Part shown: positions 1 to 6,933 of the stretch, one piece after another
How the letters are laid out: every line of letters begins with the position of its first letter
How positions within the stretch are numbered: position 1 is the first letter of the stretch
Assembly: GCA_023393895.1 (NCBI GenBank)
Contig: JAEXBT010000063.1
Location: 1 to 8,574 of the forward strand
Source: Pseudomonadota bacterium
GTDB lineage: Bacteria; Pseudomonadota; Gammaproteobacteria; Xanthomonadales; Xanthomonadaceae
Length of the DNA: 8,574 nucleotides
Direction of reading: 5' to 3'
Notes under the pieces: generated by a model
What the model saw: the letters and a program-made list of their open reading frames with translations, nothing else
The model's database searches: none
Told to the model about the DNA's origin: nothing
Program-made: the position numbers and the translations under genes

Positions 1-2615
1 TGGTGCGCACGTTCAAGCGGCGCGTGGAAGGCATTGCGGGCGTGGCCAAGGTGGAGTTCCAGGGGGCGCCGCTGAGCGAGGTGGAGATCGCGGTGATGCC
101 GGACCGACTGTCGGCCAGCGGCATCGCCCTTGACCAGCTGGCGTCCAAGCTGCGCACGCTGAACTTCTCGGTCTCCGCGGGCGAAATCGACGATGGCCTG
201 CGCAAGCTGCGGGTGCAGCCGAAGGGTGAGCTGACCCATCTCGATGAGCTGCGCGGACTGGTGCTTGACACCCGTGGCACGCGTCTTTCGGATGTGGCCG
301 ATGTGCGGCTGAAGCCGACCGAGATGCGCTACGGCCGGCGCCTGGATGGACGGCCGGCGGTCGGCATCGACATCTTCAAGGAACGCGACGCCAACCTGGT
401 GCAGATGTCGCGCTCGGTCGGCGACGAGATCGAGCGCATCAAGGCCGATCCGGCCGCAAGCGGGATCGACGTACAGGTCACCCAGGACCAGGGCGATGCT
501 GTGGTGGGCTCGCTGCTCAGCCTGGCCGAGGCCGGCGCGATCGGCTTGTTGCTGTCGGTGATCGTCCTCTACTTCTTTCTGCGCGACTGGCGGGCGACGT
601 TGATGGTGACGCTCGCGATCCCGATCTGCTTCATCATGACGCTCGGCTTCATGTATTTCGCCGGGGTCACCCTCAACATCCTGTCGATGATGGGCCTGCT
701 GCTCGCCATCGGCATGCTGGTCGACAACGCGGTGGTGGTGGTCGAATCGATCTACCAGGAGCGCGAAAAGATGCCGGACCAGCCGCGCCTGGCCTCGATC
801 ATCGGTACCCGCCACGTCGCCATCGCGCTGTCGGCGGGCACGCTCTGCCACTGCATCGTGTTCGTGCCCAACCTGTTCGGCGAGCGCAACATGATCAGCA
901 TCTACATGGGGCAGATCGCGATCACCATCAGCGTGTCGCTGCTCGCCTCGTGGCTGGTCGCGGTCAGCCTGATCCCGATGCTGTCGGCGCGGTTGCGGAC
1001 ACCCCCTGCGGTGGCGACGGCCGGCGGCGTGATCCGCCGCCTCCAGGCCCGCTACGCGCGCCTGCTGCGCTGGACGCTTGAGCATCGCGCCAGGTCGGTC
1101 ATGGGCATCCTGCTGATCGTGGCGGTCAGCCTGGTGCCGGCGGCCATGACCAAGACCAACATGTTCGGCGGCGATGACGCCGGCGAGATCGACATCTACT
1201 ACCAGTGGCAGGGCACCTATACGGTCGACCAGATGTCGGAGGAGGTCGGTCGCGTCGAGGCCTTCCTCGATGCGAATCGCGCGCGCTTTCATATCGTCCG
1301 GGTCGCCTCGCGCTTCTCCGAGAACGGATGGGCCGGCACCACTGTGGAGCTGGACGCAAAGGACGCGGAACTGGTGGAGCAGGTCACCGAAGCGATGCGC
1401 AAGGACATGCCGAAATCGGCGCGGGCACGGATCGGCATCGGGCAGCAAGGCGGGCCGGGCGGGGGAATGCAGACCAACAAGGTGGAGGTGCAGCTGGTCG
1501 GTGATTCAACCCAGACCCTCAACGAACTGGCCGCCGACATCGTGCCCATTCTCTCGCGCCTGCCGCAGCTTCGCGACGTGCGGGTGGATGCCGGTGATCG
1601 CAGCACCGAGTGGGTGGTGCGGGTGGACCGTGACCGCGCGGCGGCGTTCGGGTTCAGCGCGCAGGAGGTCTCGCAATTGGTGGGCATGGCGCTGCGTGGT
1701 TCTCCGCTGCGCGAGTTCCGGCGCGGTGACGTGGAAGTGCCGGTGACGGTGCGTTTCGCCGGGGCGGAGGATTTCACCACCCGTGATCTCGAAGGCTTCA
1801 TGGTGCGTGCGCGCGACGGGCGCGAGGTGCCGCTCATGTCGATGGTGGAAGTCGCGGCCCGGCCGGCGGCCAGCGTGATCCAGCGCACCAACCGCCAGAC
1901 CACGCTCACCGTCACCGCGAACCTGGCGCCGCAGGTGGTGATGCCAGACGCACGCAAGGCGATGGAGGCGACCTTGTCTGGCGTTGCGTGGCCGGCCGGC
2001 TACGGCTACACCTTCGAGCGGGTGAGCTTCATGGACGAAGGCGAGGCGATGCGGCAGATGCTGTTCAACCTGGTGATCGCACTGGTGATGATCTACGTGG
2101 TGATGGCGGCGGTGTTCGAATCGCTGCTGTTCCCGGCCGCGATCATGAGCGGCGTGGTGTTCTCGATCTTCGGCGTGTACTGGCTGTTCTTCCTGACCGG
2201 TACCGAGTTCAACGTGATGGCCTTCATCGGCATCCTCGTGCTGATGGGTGTGGTGGTGAACAACGGCATCGTGATGGTTGAGCACATCAACAACCATCGC
2301 CGCGCCGGCATGAGCCGCCCCGATGCGCTGGTGGAAGGCAGTCGTGAGCGCCTGCGTCCGATCCTGATGACGATGGGCACCGCGATCCTCGCCATGATCC
2401 CGATCGCCATCGGCAGCACCCAGATGGCTGGCGATGGCCCCAGCTACTACCCGATGGCACGTGCAATCGCCGGCGGTCTGGCGTTCTCGACCGTGGTGAC
2501 ACTGCTGTTCCTGCCGACGATCTACGCGATCCTAGACGACTGGCGCTCGGCGACCACACGGATGTGGCGGCAGGCACGCGGCCCGGCGCCGGTGATCGAG
2601 GCCCCGGCCGGTTAG
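1..2615 (+). CDS. RND efflux transporter permease (5' end missing)
   Basis: Inner-membrane proton-driven pump subunit that would work with a periplasmic adaptor and an outer-membrane channel; neither is in the window. The frame is open from base 3 to the TAG at 2613-2615, giving about 870 residues. Full-length family members are about 1,030, so roughly 150 N-terminal residues lie off the left edge. The fragment opens in the porter domain. Membrane segments follow near residues 178-194, 199-219, 226-248, 272-293 and 304-326, then a second periplasmic half. That half carries a glycine-rich stretch near 481-489. The last helices are near 365-385, 685-705, 710-732, 738-760, 790-805 and 826-848. 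TM4 reads GMLVDNAVVVVE (D241, N242) and TM10 reads VVNNGIVMVE; RLRPILMT is at 783-790. By its TM4 and TM10 motifs it looks like a multidrug/hydrophobe-type pump rather than a CzcA-type metal pump, but the substrate is unknown. It converges on the next gene with a 10-base gap. Confidence 0.93.
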   Translation, partial: VRTFKRRVEGIAGVAKVEFQGAPLSEVEIAVMPDRLSASGIALDQLASKLRTLNFSVSAGEIDDGLRKLRVQPKGELTHLDELRGLVLDTRGTRLSDVADVRLKPTEMRYGRRLDGRPAVGIDIFKERDANLVQMSRSVGDEIERIKADPAASGIDVQVTQDQGDAVVGSLLSLAEAGAIGLLLSVIVLYFFLRDWRATLMVTLAIPICFIMTLGFMYFAGVTLNILSMMGLLLAIGMLVDNAVVVVESIYQEREKMPDQPRLASIIGTRHVAIALSAGTLCHCIVFVPNLFGERNMISIYMGQIAITISVSLLASWLVAVSLIPMLSARLRTPPAVATAGGVIRRLQARYARLLRWTLEHRARSVMGILLIVAVSLVPAAMTKTNMFGGDDAGEIDIYYQWQGTYTVDQMSEEVGRVEAFLDANRARFHIVRVASRFSENGWAGTTVELDAKDAELVEQVTEAMRKDMPKSARARIGIGQQGGPGGGMQTNKVEVQLVGDSTQTLNELAADIVPILSRLPQLRDVRVDAGDRSTEWVVRVDRDRAAAFGFSAQEVSQLVGMALRGSPLREFRRGDVEVPVTVRFAGAEDFTTRDLEGFMVRARDGREVPLMSMVEVAARPAASVIQRTNRQTTLTVTANLAPQVVMPDARKAMEATLSGVAWPAGYGYTFERVSFMDEGEAMRQMLFNLVIALVMIYVVMAAVFESLLFPAAIMSGVVFSIFGVYWLFFLTGTEFNVMAFIGILVLMGVVVNNGIVMVEHINNHRRAGMSRPDALVEGSRERLRPILMTMGTAILAMIPIAIGSTQMAGDGPSYYPMARAIAGGLAFSTVVTLLFLPTIYAILDDWRSATTRMWRQARGPAPVIEAPAG

Positions 2616-2625
2616 CGGGTAGCGC

Positions 2626-3828
2626 TTAGCCGAGCAGCTTGCCGAGCATCCGTGCGCCGCCCAGCCAGACCCCGACCCCGGTGCCAAGACTGGTCAGGAA
2701 GAAGTTCAGGAGGATCCGTGCAACGCGGTTCTTCCACCAGCCGCGCACATGCTGCACGTCGTCACGCAGGGCCATGAAGTCGCCATAGGTGGGCTTGCGC
2801 AGGCCGGCTTCGATCAGCGCGCTGACCGTGCCCGAGGCCAGTGCGGGATGGAGCGGCGTCAGCGGAGAGGACACGAATGCACCGAGGATGGATAGCGGAT
2901 GGCCGCCAGCGATCGCGCAACCGATCGCGCCGAGGCCTCCGGTGATCAGTATCCAGTAGGCGATGAGGTCGGTGCCGACGTCGATGCCGCCCTTCCAGAA
3001 GCCATAGGCGAAGCCACCGAGCACGAAGACCGCGAGTGCGATGGTGAACCAGGGGATCCCCGATTTCGGTTTCAGGGCTTCCAGACGCGCGATCGCCGCG
3101 GCGGGTGGCTCGGCATCCTCGCCCAGGTGCCGCGCGGTTCCCGCAAGGTGGCCGGCACCGATCACCGCCAGGACGCGCTTGGCATCGCCGGCGCTGTCGC
3201 GCAGCCTGGCCGCCATGTAGGCATCGCGCTCGGCGATCACGGTCTCGTACAGCGCCGGATTGTCTCGGGCGAACTCGCTGAAGCTGGCCTCGAGCATGTC
3301 GCCTTCCTTGAGCTTCTCGATGGCGTCGTCCTCGACCTTCTCGTCGAAGAACAGCGAGGCGAGGATGCCGCTGCCGAGCATCGTGCGCTGCCACCAGCCG
3401 AGTTTCTCGCCGGCGCGCTTGAAGGTCATGCCCACGTCGCGGTCGATCAGATGCATGGGCAGTCCGCGCGCGCGCGCCTCGCGGGTGGCGGTCTTGAGCT
3501 CCGCGCCAGGCTCGATACCGAGCTGCTCGGCCAGGCGGCGCTGGTAGGCGGCAAGGCCGAGATTGGCGGCGAACATCGGCACCTTGCCTCCGCGGATCAC
3601 CTTGACCAGGTCCAGTTTGGCGAGCTGGTCCGGGTCATCCATCGCCGCGTGGCGTTGTGCGTCGAGTTCCACCGCAACTGCATCGAAATCGCCGCTGTCG
3701 ATGGCCGCATGGACGGCGTCGACGCTGGCCTGCGAGACATGCGCGGTGCCGAGCAGGGTGTAGTGGACGCCGTCGCGTTCGATCTCGACGTGCGGCTGGC
3801 CGCGCCAGTCTGGGGTGGATGAAGTCAT
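2626..3828 (-). CDS. TraB/PrgY (TIKI-superfamily) membrane protein
   Basis: A 400-residue protein of the TraB/PrgY/GumN family, named for enterococcal pheromone-shutdown proteins. The superfamily is proposed to be metal-dependent proteases built around two GxxH motifs and a conserved acidic residue. Both motifs are visible: GTAH at 27-30 and GAGH at 224-227. A glutamate lies in VAVELDAQR at 51-59, and IDRD is at 128-131. The soluble domain (about 15-235) is followed by membrane segments near 257-278, 288-308 and 370-391, with a hydrophobic stretch near 311-325. The active domain is therefore anchored through its C-terminus. The length fits the long, membrane-anchored branch. The start at 3828 is the most upstream ATG in frame; no strong Shine-Dalgarno is visible, only GATCCACGA. 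The gene lies 104 bases downstream of aguB on the same strand and may be co-transcribed. No pheromone system is nearby, and its substrate is unknown. Confidence 0.88.
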   Translation of the reverse strand: MTSSTPDWRGQPHVEIERDGVHYTLLGTAHVSQASVDAVHAAIDSGDFDAVAVELDAQRHAAMDDPDQLAKLDLVKVIRGGKVPMFAANLGLAAYQRRLAEQLGIEPGAELKTATREARARGLPMHLIDRDVGMTFKRAGEKLGWWQRTMLGSGILASLFFDEKVEDDAIEKLKEGDMLEASFSEFARDNPALYETVIAERDAYMAARLRDSAGDAKRVLAVIGAGHLAGTARHLGEDAEPPAAAIARLEALKPKSGIPWFTIALAVFVLGGFAYGFWKGGIDVGTDLIAYWILITGGLGAIGCAIAGGHPLSILGAFVSSPLTPLHPALASGTVSALIEAGLRKPTYGDFMALRDDVQHVRGWWKNRVARILLNFFLTSLGTGVGVWLGGARMLGKLLG

Positions 3829-3923
3829 TCGTGGATCACAGGCGGACGGTGGAAGGCGGCGCGTCGCACGTCATGCGCCGGCTCGGTCCGCACCTCCGCG
3901 CGCGGATTCGCCTTTGCATCCAT
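3825..3923 (-). CDS. Possible 32-residue small ORF between aguB and the TraB gene
   Basis: On the minus strand an ATG at 3923-3921, nine bases after the aguB stop, opens a 32-codon frame. It begins MDAKANPRAE and ends PPVIHE. Its TGA (3827-3825) overlaps the ATG of the TraB-family gene as ATGA, a classic translational-coupling junction. The frame fills almost the whole aguB-TraB gap, and about three quarters of its third codon positions are G or C. There is no visible Shine-Dalgarno before it, and no known domain, signal or membrane segment. The residues are arginine/proline-rich, as random GC-rich frames tend to be. It may be a real coupling peptide or a chance frame. I lean toward chance but list it because of the ATGA overlap. 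Confidence 0.25.
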   Translation of the reverse strand: MDAKANPRAEVRTEPAHDVRRAAFHRPPVIHE

Positions 3924-3932
3924 GCGGCTTGT

Positions 3933-4817
3933 TCAGTCGCGATAGCGGCGGGTCAGGTCGCCGTAGGCATCGATGCGGCGGTCGCGCAGGAACGGCCAGA
4001 TCCGCCGCACGTGCTCGCTGCGCTGCATGTCCACTTCGGCCATAAGGAGGGTGGGATCGGTGCCGGCCTCGGCGATGAACTCGCCCTGCGGGCCGAGTAC
4101 GTGCGAGTTTCCCCAGAAATCGATGCCGGAGGCACCGAGCGGCGAAGCCTCGTGGCCCACGCGGTTGCACGAGAGTACCGGCAACCCGTTGGCGACGGCA
4201 TGCCCGCGATGCGAGAGCACCCAGGCATCGCGCTGACGGTTCTTCTCGGCCTGGTCGTCGTCCGGATCCCAGCCGATCGCGGTCGGGTAGAGAAGGAGCT
4301 CGGCGCCAGCCAGCGCCATCAGCCGCGCGCCCTCGGGGTACCACTGGTCCCAGCAGACCAGCACGCCGAGACGACCGACTGAAGTGTCGATCGGCTCGAA
4401 GCCGAGGTCGCCGGGCGTGAAATAGAACTTCTCGTAGAAACCCGGGTCGTCCGGAATGTGCATCTTGCGGTACTTGCCCGCGGTGCTGCCATCGGCATCG
4501 AACACCACGGCGGTATTGTGGTAGAGCCCGGTGGCGCGTTTCTCGAACAGCGAGCTCACCAGCACCACACCGTGCTGCTTCGCCAGCTTGCCGAGGCGTT
4601 CGGTGCTCGGGCCGGGAATGGTCTCGGCCAGATCGAATTCGTCCACCGATTCGTGCTGGCAGAAGTACGGACCGTTGTGCAGTTCCTGCAGCAGCACCAG
4701 TTTCGCGCCCTGTTTCGCAGCCTCGCCGACGCGGGTCTCGATCACCGCGAGATTGACTTCGGCGTTGCCGTGGTTGCGTTCCTGGACAAGGGCGACGGGC
4801 AGGGTGCGGTGCTTCAT
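3933..4817 (-). CDS. aguB: N-carbamoylputrescine amidase (nitrilase superfamily)
   Basis: Cytosolic carbon-nitrogen hydrolase of 294 residues, the usual AguB length. It converts N-carbamoylputrescine to putrescine, CO2 and ammonia, the last step of the agmatine route to putrescine. The nitrilase catalytic triad is visible: E45 in LLQELHNGPY, K118 in KYRKMHIPDD, and C155 in LVCWDQWYPEGAR. The C-terminal half has WGNSHVLGPQGE near 235-246. The start at 4817 (MKHRTLPVALVQ) fits the family's N-terminal strand. The frame stays open upstream to 5378, but that extension is antisense to the lipoprotein gene and has no nitrilase character. No clear Shine-Dalgarno precedes the ATG. A 12-base sequence shared with the other agu-containing unit lies three bases upstream (4821-4832). 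The context with aguA supports AguB over other nitrilase-family amidases. Confidence 0.93.
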   Translation of the reverse strand: MKHRTLPVALVQERNHGNAEVNLAVIETRVGEAAKQGAKLVLLQELHNGPYFCQHESVDEFDLAETIPGPSTERLGKLAKQHGVVLVSSLFEKRATGLYHNTAVVFDADGSTAGKYRKMHIPDDPGFYEKFYFTPGDLGFEPIDTSVGRLGVLVCWDQWYPEGARLMALAGAELLLYPTAIGWDPDDDQAEKNRQRDAWVLSHRGHAVANGLPVLSCNRVGHEASPLGASGIDFWGNSHVLGPQGEFIAEAGTDPTLLMAEVDMQRSEHVRRIWPFLRDRRIDAYGDLTRRYRD

Positions 4818-4892
4818 GGTCGGAAATCGGTCACGTTCTGTTGACTCAGGCGCACTATGGTAGCGGCACCCGATGAACGCCGAGGTGAGCCG
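4818..4892. promoter_or_regulatory. Divergent intergenic region between aguB and the lipoprotein gene
   Basis: These 75 bases must carry the start signals for both aguB (minus) and the lipoprotein gene (plus). On the plus strand TATGGT (4856-4861) is a passable -10 without a matching -35. On the minus strand CATAGT (4859-4854) is an equally weak -10. The 12-mer repeat at 4821-4832 lies in the presumed aguB leader. The promoter positions are guesses; only the divergent layout is certain. Confidence 0.4.
4821..4832 (-). repeat. 12-bp shared leader motif, copy 1 (aguB)
   Basis: The plus strand reads CGGAAATCGGTC and the minus strand GACCGATTTCCG. This copy ends three bases before the aguB ATG. 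An identical 12-mer occurs at 6944-6955, in the leader of the secreted-protein/aguA unit and in the same orientation relative to transcription. Confidence 0.6.
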
Positions 4893-5543
4893 ATGCGTGC
4901 GTGGACATGCCTTCCCTTGCTGCCAGTGCTGGCAATGCTGGCTGCTTGCATGCGTAGCGAAACACCGGTGGAGACGACGCCCGAACAGCCGCGACCGGCC
5001 ACATCGACGCCCGCCATGCCGCCCCCGGCCGAGAGCGGGGCCGTGTCCTCGCCGGCCCGGATGGAAGACCCTGTCTCCTCGGAGGAGGGGCGCTACACCT
5101 CGCTCCAGGGTCCGCATTGTCGGACCGAGGTGCTGGGCGACGAAATCCAGAGCACGCGCACGACCTGCGCGGGTGTCGCGCCGTACAACCTGGTGGTCAC
5201 CGATTCGGATGCGCGGCAATCGATTGACGTCATCGCGGGCGACGGCGCGCCGCAGCCGCTGATGTTCGGGATGACGGTCAGCGGTGCCTTCAGCGAACTC
5301 GGCGATACCGTCGAGTGGCGGCCCGCCAGCGAGGCAACGCCAACCGCGCTGATCACGCGCTTCAATGCCTATCAGCACCCGGACCGCGTCACCTCCTACC
5401 TGGTGGTGGCGAAGCTGCTGACGAAGCAGGGCAGCTGCGTGACCGAGGTCATTGCCCCCGGCGCGAAGCAGAATGTCCTGGCGCGTGAAGCCGCCGACCG
5501 CGCGGCGACTGCGCCCTGCCGGGAACCGCCTGATTTCAGCTGA
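4893..5543 (+). CDS. Putative lipoprotein of unknown function
   Basis: A 216-residue predicted lipoprotein. The start at 4893 is chosen over the in-frame ATG at 4857 because GAGGTG (4882-4887) lies five bases upstream. It also puts a short, well-formed signal peptide at the N-terminus, ending in the lipobox LAAC with lipidated Cys19. After the cysteine comes a Pro/Ser/Thr/Glu-rich linker (about 20-66), typical of lipoproteins that must reach away from the membrane. A globular domain follows (about 67-205) with four further cysteines (76, 92, 172, 209). It includes the segments DARQSIDVIAGDG and GAFSELGDTVEWRP. Residue +2 after Cys is Met, so there is no Asp inner-membrane retention signal and outer-membrane sorting is likely. 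I do not recognise a named family and assign no function. The gene is divergent from aguB and convergent with aguA (12-base gap), so it sits between the two putrescine genes on the opposite strand. Confidence 0.82.
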   Translation: MRAWTCLPLLPVLAMLAACMRSETPVETTPEQPRPATSTPAMPPPAESGAVSSPARMEDPVSSEEGRYTSLQGPHCRTEVLGDEIQSTRTTCAGVAPYNLVVTDSDARQSIDVIAGDGAPQPLMFGMTVSGAFSELGDTVEWRPASEATPTALITRFNAYQHPDRVTSYLVVAKLLTKQGSCVTEVIAPGAKQNVLAREAADRAATAPCREPPDFS

Positions 5544-5555
5544 TAGCGCGCAGGC

Positions 5556-6593
5556 TCAGCCGGCCAGCACGCCGGCAGGCAGCTGTATCGTCAGGCAGTG
5601 CAGGCTGCCGTTCTGCCAGATGATCGGCCGGCAATCTATCTGCACGATCTCGCGGCCCGGGAAGGCCGCCTGCATCACTTCGGCGGCCTTTGCGTCGGCC
5701 GGATCGCCGTAAGCCGGCATCAGCACCGCGCCATTGACGATCAGGAAATTGGCGTAGCTTGCCGCCAGCCGTCGTTCGCCATCGAGGATGGGCCGCGCCC
5801 ACGGCAGTGGAAACAGCCGGTACGGGCGGCCCGCCTTTGTGCGCAACGCGGCGAGCTCGGCGGCCATGGCGCTCAGCTCGGCGTGGTGCGAATCGGAGGG
5901 GTCGTCGCAGGCCTGGAACACGATCGCATCCTCGGCCGCGAAACGGGCGAGGGTGTCGATGTGGGCATCCGTGTCATCGCCTTCCAGATAGCCGTGTTCG
6001 AGCCAGAGCACGCGATCCTGCCGCAGCCATTCGCGCAGCTGCAGGTCGAGCGCCTCGCGGCTGGCATCCGGATGGCGCTCGTGCAGGCATCGCCAGGTGG
6101 TGAGCAGGGTGCCGGCACCATCGGTCTCGATCGCACCGCCTTCCAGCGCGAAGTCGATCGGCCGGCGCTTCGCGTCAGCAAACAGGGACTGTGCATCGAG
6201 GCGCTCGATGATGCGGTCGTCCTCACCCGCCTCGAACTTGCCGCCCCAGCCGGTGAAGCGGAAATCCAGCAGGTCGAAGCCACCGCTGCCGCGCCTGAGC
6301 GTGATCGGGCCGGAATCGCGCAGCCAGGTGTCGTCATGCGGCGCGGTCACGAAGCGTACCCGGTCCATGTCGATGCGGTTGCTCTGCAGCCGCGCCTGCG
6401 CATAGGCCTCGATGTCATCGTCGGCGACGATGATGACCACCGGCTGGAAGCGCGTGATGGCGGCCACCAGCGCGATGTAGGCCTCCTCGACTTCACCCAG
6501 GCGCTCGGCCCAGTCGGTGTCGGCATTCGGCCAGGCGATCAGGATGGCCGACTGGGGCTCCCACTCGGCGGGAAAGCGTGCGGCTGCGTTCAT
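5556..6593 (-). CDS. aguA: Agmatine deiminase
   Basis: Cytosolic enzyme of the agmatine deiminase/peptidyl-arginine deiminase fold (345 residues, within the bacterial range). It converts agmatine to N-carbamoylputrescine and ammonia, the substrate for AguB. Visible signatures are WPNADTDW (21-28), DDTWLRDSGP (87-96) and FTGWGGKF (113-120). Further along are EGGAIETDG (151-159) and TDAHIDTLARF (208-218), which holds catalytic His211. The catalytic cysteine is C333 in NGSLHCLTIQLP. Two departures from the textbook motifs are visible: TDAHID in place of TDGHID, and NGSLHC in place of the glycine-rich GGGxHC. Both may be normal for the short proteobacterial branch. The start follows the upstream gene's stop by one base (TGACATG), so translation is probably coupled; no independent Shine-Dalgarno is evident. 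It is the second gene of a minus-strand pair. Confidence 0.93.
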   Translation of the reverse strand: MNAAARFPAEWEPQSAILIAWPNADTDWAERLGEVEEAYIALVAAITRFQPVVIIVADDDIEAYAQARLQSNRIDMDRVRFVTAPHDDTWLRDSGPITLRRGSGGFDLLDFRFTGWGGKFEAGEDDRIIERLDAQSLFADAKRRPIDFALEGGAIETDGAGTLLTTWRCLHERHPDASREALDLQLREWLRQDRVLWLEHGYLEGDDTDAHIDTLARFAAEDAIVFQACDDPSDSHHAELSAMAAELAALRTKAGRPYRLFPLPWARPILDGERRLAASYANFLIVNGAVLMPAYGDPADAKAAEVMQAAFPGREIVQIDCRPIIWQNGSLHCLTIQLPAGVLAG

Positions 6594-6594
6594 G

Positions 6595-6933
6595 TCAGCG
6601 GATGGGCGGGCGCGGCCCGGCCTCGACCGGCGTGGCCTGGGTCAGCACCACGTCGATCACCTTATTGCGCTCGAAATAGACGATGTAGGCCGGATACACC
6701 CAGCGATTGATCGTCGGCCACTGGCGCTTCTGGCCGCCACGGGGATCCAGTCGCGTCTGTGGTGCGCCGAAGCGGCGCTCGACCTCGGCCATCGACATCC
6801 CGCGCGCGGGCTTGGGAATGCCGCTTTCCTGCTGCACGCGCTCGACCAGCAGCGTATCGGCCGGAGCCGGCAGCGACACGGCGAGCAAAAGGGCGCCGGC
6901 AGACGCGGCGAAGATCAAGGAGGGCAGGCGCAT
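6595..6933 (-). CDS. Small secreted (periplasmic) conserved protein
   Basis: A 112-residue predicted periplasmic protein. The start at 6933 is chosen because GGAG lies seven bases upstream and the protein then begins with a normal signal peptide. That peptide is MRLPSLIF, then a hydrophobic core, then APA before Asp26. The frame stays open 23 codons further upstream, but that part is charged and not signal-like. The mature part has RGMSMAEVERRFGAP (44-58), a helix-turn signature like that of BamE/SmpA-type small envelope domains. It also has INRWVYPAYIVYFERNKVID (75-94), a strand-rich segment seen in a common proteobacterial hypothetical family. No cysteine follows the signal, so it is not a lipoprotein. 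It overlaps nothing but abuts aguA by one base and so is probably its operon leader gene. Function is unknown; the BamE-like idea is inference from one motif. Confidence 0.8.
   Translation of the reverse strand: MRLPSLIFAASAGALLLAVSLPAPADTLLVERVQQESGIPKPARGMSMAEVERRFGAPQTRLDPRGGQKRQWPTINRWVYPAYIVYFERNKVIDVVLTQATPVEAGPRPPIR

Noticed and set aside
1506..2297. 263-codon histidine-rich minus-strand frame
   Set aside because: The histidine richness comes from reading GTG/ATG-rich RND codons backwards; it is antisense to the pump.
2899..3822. 307-codon plus-strand frame opposite the TraB-family gene
   Set aside because: The minus-strand protein has both GxxH motifs and membrane helices; the plus-strand frame has no domain pattern and no ribosome-binding site.
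4841..4869. TTGACT as a -35 for the lipoprotein gene
   Set aside because: At 17 bases downstream the sequence is CGGCAC, which is not a -10; TATGGT is only nine bases away.
4857..4892. Earlier ATG for the lipoprotein
   Set aside because: It would place 12 charged residues before the signal peptide; the start at 4893 has a good Shine-Dalgarno and a lipobox at residue 19.
4818..5378. N-terminal extension of aguB to 481 residues
   Set aside because: The added part is antisense to the lipoprotein gene and has no nitrilase-like sequence; the family's normal N-terminus begins at 4817.
5541..5560. Terminator in the lipoprotein-aguA convergent junction
   Set aside because: I could find no stem with a T run on either strand in or around the 12-base gap.
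5598..6710. 370-codon plus-strand frame opposite aguA
   Set aside because: It is the antisense shadow of aguA, which has clear catalytic motifs; the shadow has no recognisable domain.
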